Origin: Lingula anatina
Lineage: Eukaryota; Brachiopoda; Lingulata; Lingulida; Lingulidae
Length of the DNA: 64,000 nucleotides
Direction: 5' to 3'
NCBI RefSeq assembly: GCF_001039355.2
Contig: NW_019773903.1
Span: 521,313 to 585,312, forward strand
Within the stretch, counting starts at the first letter, position 1. Every line of letters starts with the position of its first letter. Below the pieces are notes generated by a model. It made no database searches. It worked only from the letters and a program-made list of their open reading frames with translations, and was not told the DNA's origin. Below, one piece after another: positions 60,218-64,000 of the stretch. The position numbers and the translations under genes are program-made.

Positions 60218-60250
<33 letters not shown>
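60218..60250. repeat. (TG)n microsatellite
   Basis: Followed by looser TG-rich sequence to about 60350. Confidence 0.93.
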
Positions 60251-60251
<1 letters not shown>

Positions 60252-62039
60252 CTTTTAAAGTTAGTGTGTGTGTGTCATGTATGTGTGTGTGCTTTTGTGT
60301 GTGTTTGACTGTAAGTATGCATGTGTTTGTGTGTATGCATTCGTACATTCACGTTTGCGTGCACATCCGTATAAATGTACATGCTCTATTTCTGAGCACT
60401 TTTTATATTGTAAGCAAACTTTATTTTACAGACTGGGCAGCATTATTTGTAGAAAAGTGACTCATTCACCATGAGCTTTATATTTAATGCTGCTTAAGTG
60501 GTTCAGTAAAATATCCTGAATATGATGTAAGTTAGAGTTTTTTGCTACTTCACTTAAAACACGAAATTTTTAACTTCTCAATCTGAAATTTCTTGGATTT
60601 AAAGAATAAATCATTCTTGTAATGATTAGCAATTGTTATTGCACTCAACATGAGTCCATCTTTGGTGCATTTGTTGTAAACAGCAGATGTATATCGAGGG
60701 AATTAATGAAAATTGATAGTTTCCGATGCATGAAAGTAATGCTCTAGAGAGTGTGTTGAGTTAACAATTCTTATTATATTTCTTATTGGCCTTGATAAAA
60801 AACAGGTTAAGGTTATGCTTAGAATAATAACTTGTAAGCATGCAAGTACAAAATTGGACAAGATTGTTTTTTTGGACAAGATTAAGTTTTCTCTATTATT
60901 TGTGATTGAGTGACTTCTGTGAGATGTTGTATTTCTGTTTCATATGAATGTGCTGTAGAATGCATGAAACTGTCCATTGTGGTGTTGTTTAGAAAAAATA
61001 CATACTTGATTTCCATAAATAACTTCATCACTTACATGAAATTCAAGACCAACATTTTCTGATTTCCTTTGTATTTGTGTACAAAAAAACCTGAGATTGA
61101 ATTTTATTTTATTTGAAAGAATTCAAAAGAGATGTATGCAATATTTGTCCCATGCTGCCTAAGGCCTTGATGAAATAATTTCATCAATTCTGTGGACAGG
61201 ATTGTAAGCAAGTGGCCTTTATTTGCTAATATCCTCAGTAAAATGCTTTTTCTCCTTGTCAAACTATACCTGATAGTTCAACATTTCCCAATGCAGTCAT
61301 TTTCCAGTGGCGGTGAAAGGAAAGAAAATGGGATATAAGACAAACCAGAATCAAATCTAGATAATATGCTAGTTAAAAGGGCCATTCCTGTATTATTCAG
61401 ACAATAGTTTGATTGACTTAGAATGGAATCGAAATCCAGACAGACGTGAAGACCCATGCATTAAAAATTTCCCCAGATGCTACGGGAAGGCCTCCTGTGA
61501 ATTCCGCCATCTGGAAACTTAACACACATTTACTGGTTTAATGAGTAAAAAAATTAAGTGGATCTGTCTTTTTGACTGAAGGTGTGTTCAGACATGAGCT
61601 GTTTTGGATTGAAAAAGGGTCCAGTTCAGAGATATCCCAGTAACCAGCTGTTCTAGCTGTTGTGATGATGGTAGTTAGGCATGAATCATATAGATGCTTT
61701 TCAGAACCTGTCTTAACTGACCAAAAAAGCACCTGATGAGGCCCTGGAAAAAATAAGAAAATAATTAGATTCTGATCTAGCAGAAAATCATATCCACTTC
61801 AGTGATCTTGGATAATGACTTTTTTAATCATAATATTTTGTTTTTTGTGTGTGTTTGTTTTACTAGCTAGATTACAAAGAAAGTATTTCCAATATGCTGT
61901 AGATAATTTGATAGTTTGTAAAGTTGAAAGAGATATGCAATAAGATGATATTGTTGAAGTATTTGCTTTGATTTTCAAGACAAATTTGTTGGATGAAATG
62001 TTTGAATGTGTATACATTTGACTGTCCTACATGTATGAA

Positions 62040-62290
62040 AAATGTGTTATTTTATATTGTGGTATGTCATGCATTACATTGTGTTATGTAGAAATGTTAT
62101 GTTTTTTGTTATTTTCTGTTATATTGTGTTGTGATGTGTTGTGTTATATTGTATTGTGTTTTATTCTGGTGTGTTATATTGTGTTGTGTTATATTGTCAT
62201 TGTTTCATGTTGTTATGTTGTACTAATTGTTATGTTGTGTTGTGTTATATTGTGTTGTGTAAATTGTGTTATATTGTGTTATAGTCAGGC
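62040..62290. repeat. TTGTGTTATA degenerate minisatellite
   Basis: Irregular 5-, 10- and 15-base units of TTGTG and TTATA over about 250 bases, strongly strand-asymmetric (almost no C or A-rich units on the plus strand). Confidence 0.85.
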
Positions 62291-62563
62291 GGTTAAGTTC
62301 AAATTATATCCAGAATTGTGCAAAAGTTGATAAAAGCATGAAACTTTCCACGATGAATGACCCTTAGGTGTTTGTCAATTTTGGATCGGGGGGCAACTCC
62401 AAAATTCACAAGTACCCGGATGAGACGCTTTCTTAAATATGCTGACTCAGCATTTTATGTACATTCAGATTTCATCAAAACGAGCACTAACAGTACGAAT
62501 TATGATATGATAAATAGATTTTAAAAAACGTACGCTCACTGTGCACATCTATGAGAGCAATGA

Positions 62564-62582
62564 TGACGTCACGATGACGTCA
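62564..62582. promoter_or_regulatory. Two perfect CRE palindromes
   Basis: TGACGTCA at 62564-62571 and 62575-62582, exactly 11 bases apart (about one helical turn). This is the CREB/ATF binding shape. It may sit in a repeat. Confidence 0.35.
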
Positions 62583-62932
62583 CTGGGTGATATTGCACAA
62601 TTTAGAATGACAAATATCCACTTTCTCCTTCAGGAACAATAGTTGAACTCTGAAATGTTTTTTCCGTAATTTTTTATTACAGAAATGCATCCTTTAGGGT
62701 TAGAAAGGTAAAAATAGCTTGATTGCAACTTCAGAGACATTGAGCATTTTCAATATGGCCGTCAATTTTTGAGGAAAAACAGAAAAACAACCAGAAGTCG
62801 ACGGATGTACTTTATTTGTGGCTGTTGTGAATGTGTTTCATGTCGGAAGAACACAGTAGGGCACAAGACTACATCCTAGCACGTCGTTATTACTGATAAA
62901 AAAGAACAAAACGGCCGCCAAAACAGAGGGTA

Positions 62933-62933
62933 N
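62933..62933. other. Assembly gap (single n) before a repeated kilobase
   Basis: A single n; the following bases to the window end repeat 59047-60060. Confidence 0.96.
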
Positions 62934-64000
62934 AAAAATTTTTGTCCCAGTTTATCCCAGGACAATTCCTTAAGTACCATTTTTTTGGCAAAATCATACA
63001 CCGGGCACCTTTAACAAGAGCATTCCAGGCCTTGTCTTAACAGACTAATAACATGAAATACCAATATTGGAAGCTCACTGAAGCATTTACATGGGGTTAT
63101 TAAAACATTGCAATCATATACCGTAACAATGACAGCTATGAATTCTGGCAGTTTGATCGTAATTTGTCTCGTCTCTTCCTTGTTTTGTGCCTTTTCCAAA
63201 TGCGTATAATGTTTTAGCCAATTATGAGATGTTAGGAGATATAGGTTTTGTGCAGTTAGAATTTGTTTTGTCTGATATGATGATGATGTCTCTCTCATTA
63301 GTATTTGTAAGCCAGTTAACTGAGAATTGACAGGATGATAATTATACTAGTGGCTTACATGCTGTAGGGAACTTAATTGGGGGGGGGGGGGGGGGTCCGG
63401 GGGGTTCGAAAGAACCACCCCTTTTGTTAGGGAAAGGTCCATTTTGGGTAAATTTTTATCTAGGTACACATCAGTTTCATTGTAAAAGGTCCACTTTTTC
63501 AGAAAAAGAACCCCCCTTTTGAATTTGCTGGCTACAGGCCTGTACAGATATAAGTTATTTCCAGCTGCCAGGCCAGTGATTCCAGTGACTAATGCCCCAT
63601 TCTCACTATCATCTGAAAAATCCAGATATTTCAAAATCGAAGATCTAGTAGTAGGTAAAAAAAAAATTGATTCGCTTCCCTGTACACACGCAACAAGATG
63701 AAGTCAAATCCCATGCTGAAAATCCAGATGCAGTCTCCTGTTTGAACCGTGGCACATGGGCCGCACAGGAAAACCCAGTTCATACAAAAATATGGCACCA
63801 TTTACTGTTCTATTCGCCCTCTGCTTTTTTGCGATCTTTTTTATTTGTCACATCAAGTGCTACTCAAAAGACATTCTAGCATTCAGTTTTTGAAAAGTTT
63901 TATTATTATATTGTTTTATTATTCTCTGTTTGAATCCTTGATTTGATCAACATTTAAAAATTTTTTTTTTTTATCATGTCATATGCCCAAGTCATGAATG
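62934..64000 (+). repeat. Kilobase direct repeat, right copy (runs off window)
   Basis: Starts at the base after the n at 62933. Differs from the left copy mainly by a poly(G)-led repeat insertion at about 63375-63545. Confidence 0.92.
63425..63545 (-). repeat. Interspersed repeat, second copy
   Basis: As 24010-24160; here it is preceded by a poly(G) run and is missing from the left kilobase copy at 59047-60060, so it is a haplotype difference. Confidence 0.65.

Noticed and set aside
31-63970. tRNA, rRNA, CRISPR or bacterial operon features
   Set aside because: No cloverleaf with conserved T-arm, no rRNA-like segment, no regular spacer-repeat array and no closely packed intronless genes were seen.

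Overview
The window is nuclear DNA from an animal, most likely a lophotrochozoan and perhaps a marine mollusc; the phylum is an inference. It is AT-rich, carries one gene with 22 short GT-AG exons, and is dense in microsatellites and short fold-back (MITE-like) elements. No bacterial-style gene, operon, CRISPR array, tRNA or rRNA gene was recognised. It is a draft assembly with four gaps: single n at 7157, 23213 and 62933, and a 560-base run at 39277-39836.

Region by region. Bases 1-800 hold unresolved candidate exon pieces on both strands. Bases 3221-16199, minus strand, hold a complete UNC45 gene: a TPR/UCS myosin-directed HSP90 co-chaperone whose spliced frame I could follow from ATG to stop (2,850 nt, 949 residues). 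A block carrying exons 14-18 is present twice (5063-6896 and 7220-9053), joined by the n at 7157. The coding copies differ at four positions, all silent, and using both would break the frame, so this is probably two alleles placed in tandem. A possible 5' untranslated UNC45 exon lies at about 17.34-17.44 kb.

From about 17.5 to 64 kb I see no convincing coding gene. Three exon-like pieces on the plus strand (23541-23702, 49108-49234, 56805-56890) may be 5' exons of a long-intron gene whose coding part lies to the right. The rest is unique AT-rich DNA, simple repeats and at least fifteen fold-back elements. Seven of these have matching 3-bp target duplications (AAT, TTA, TAA or TTG), as PIF/Harbinger non-autonomous elements do. 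An eighth, with a TTA duplication, is nested inside an older element whose empty counterpart is at 57.7-57.9 kb.

Two further near-identical repeats begin at gaps (38591-39276 with 39837-40517; 59047-60060 with 62934-64000), so haplotype redundancy looks systematic in this scaffold. The most distinctive native structures are a decaying 46-bp tandem repeat made from the UNC45 intron 3/exon 4 splice acceptor, an array of a 28-bp motif at 53.6-54.3 kb, AGGTCA half-sites on both sides of the last UNC45 exon, and a miRNA-precursor-like hairpin at 29.4 kb. I found no strong evidence for an entirely new biological system.
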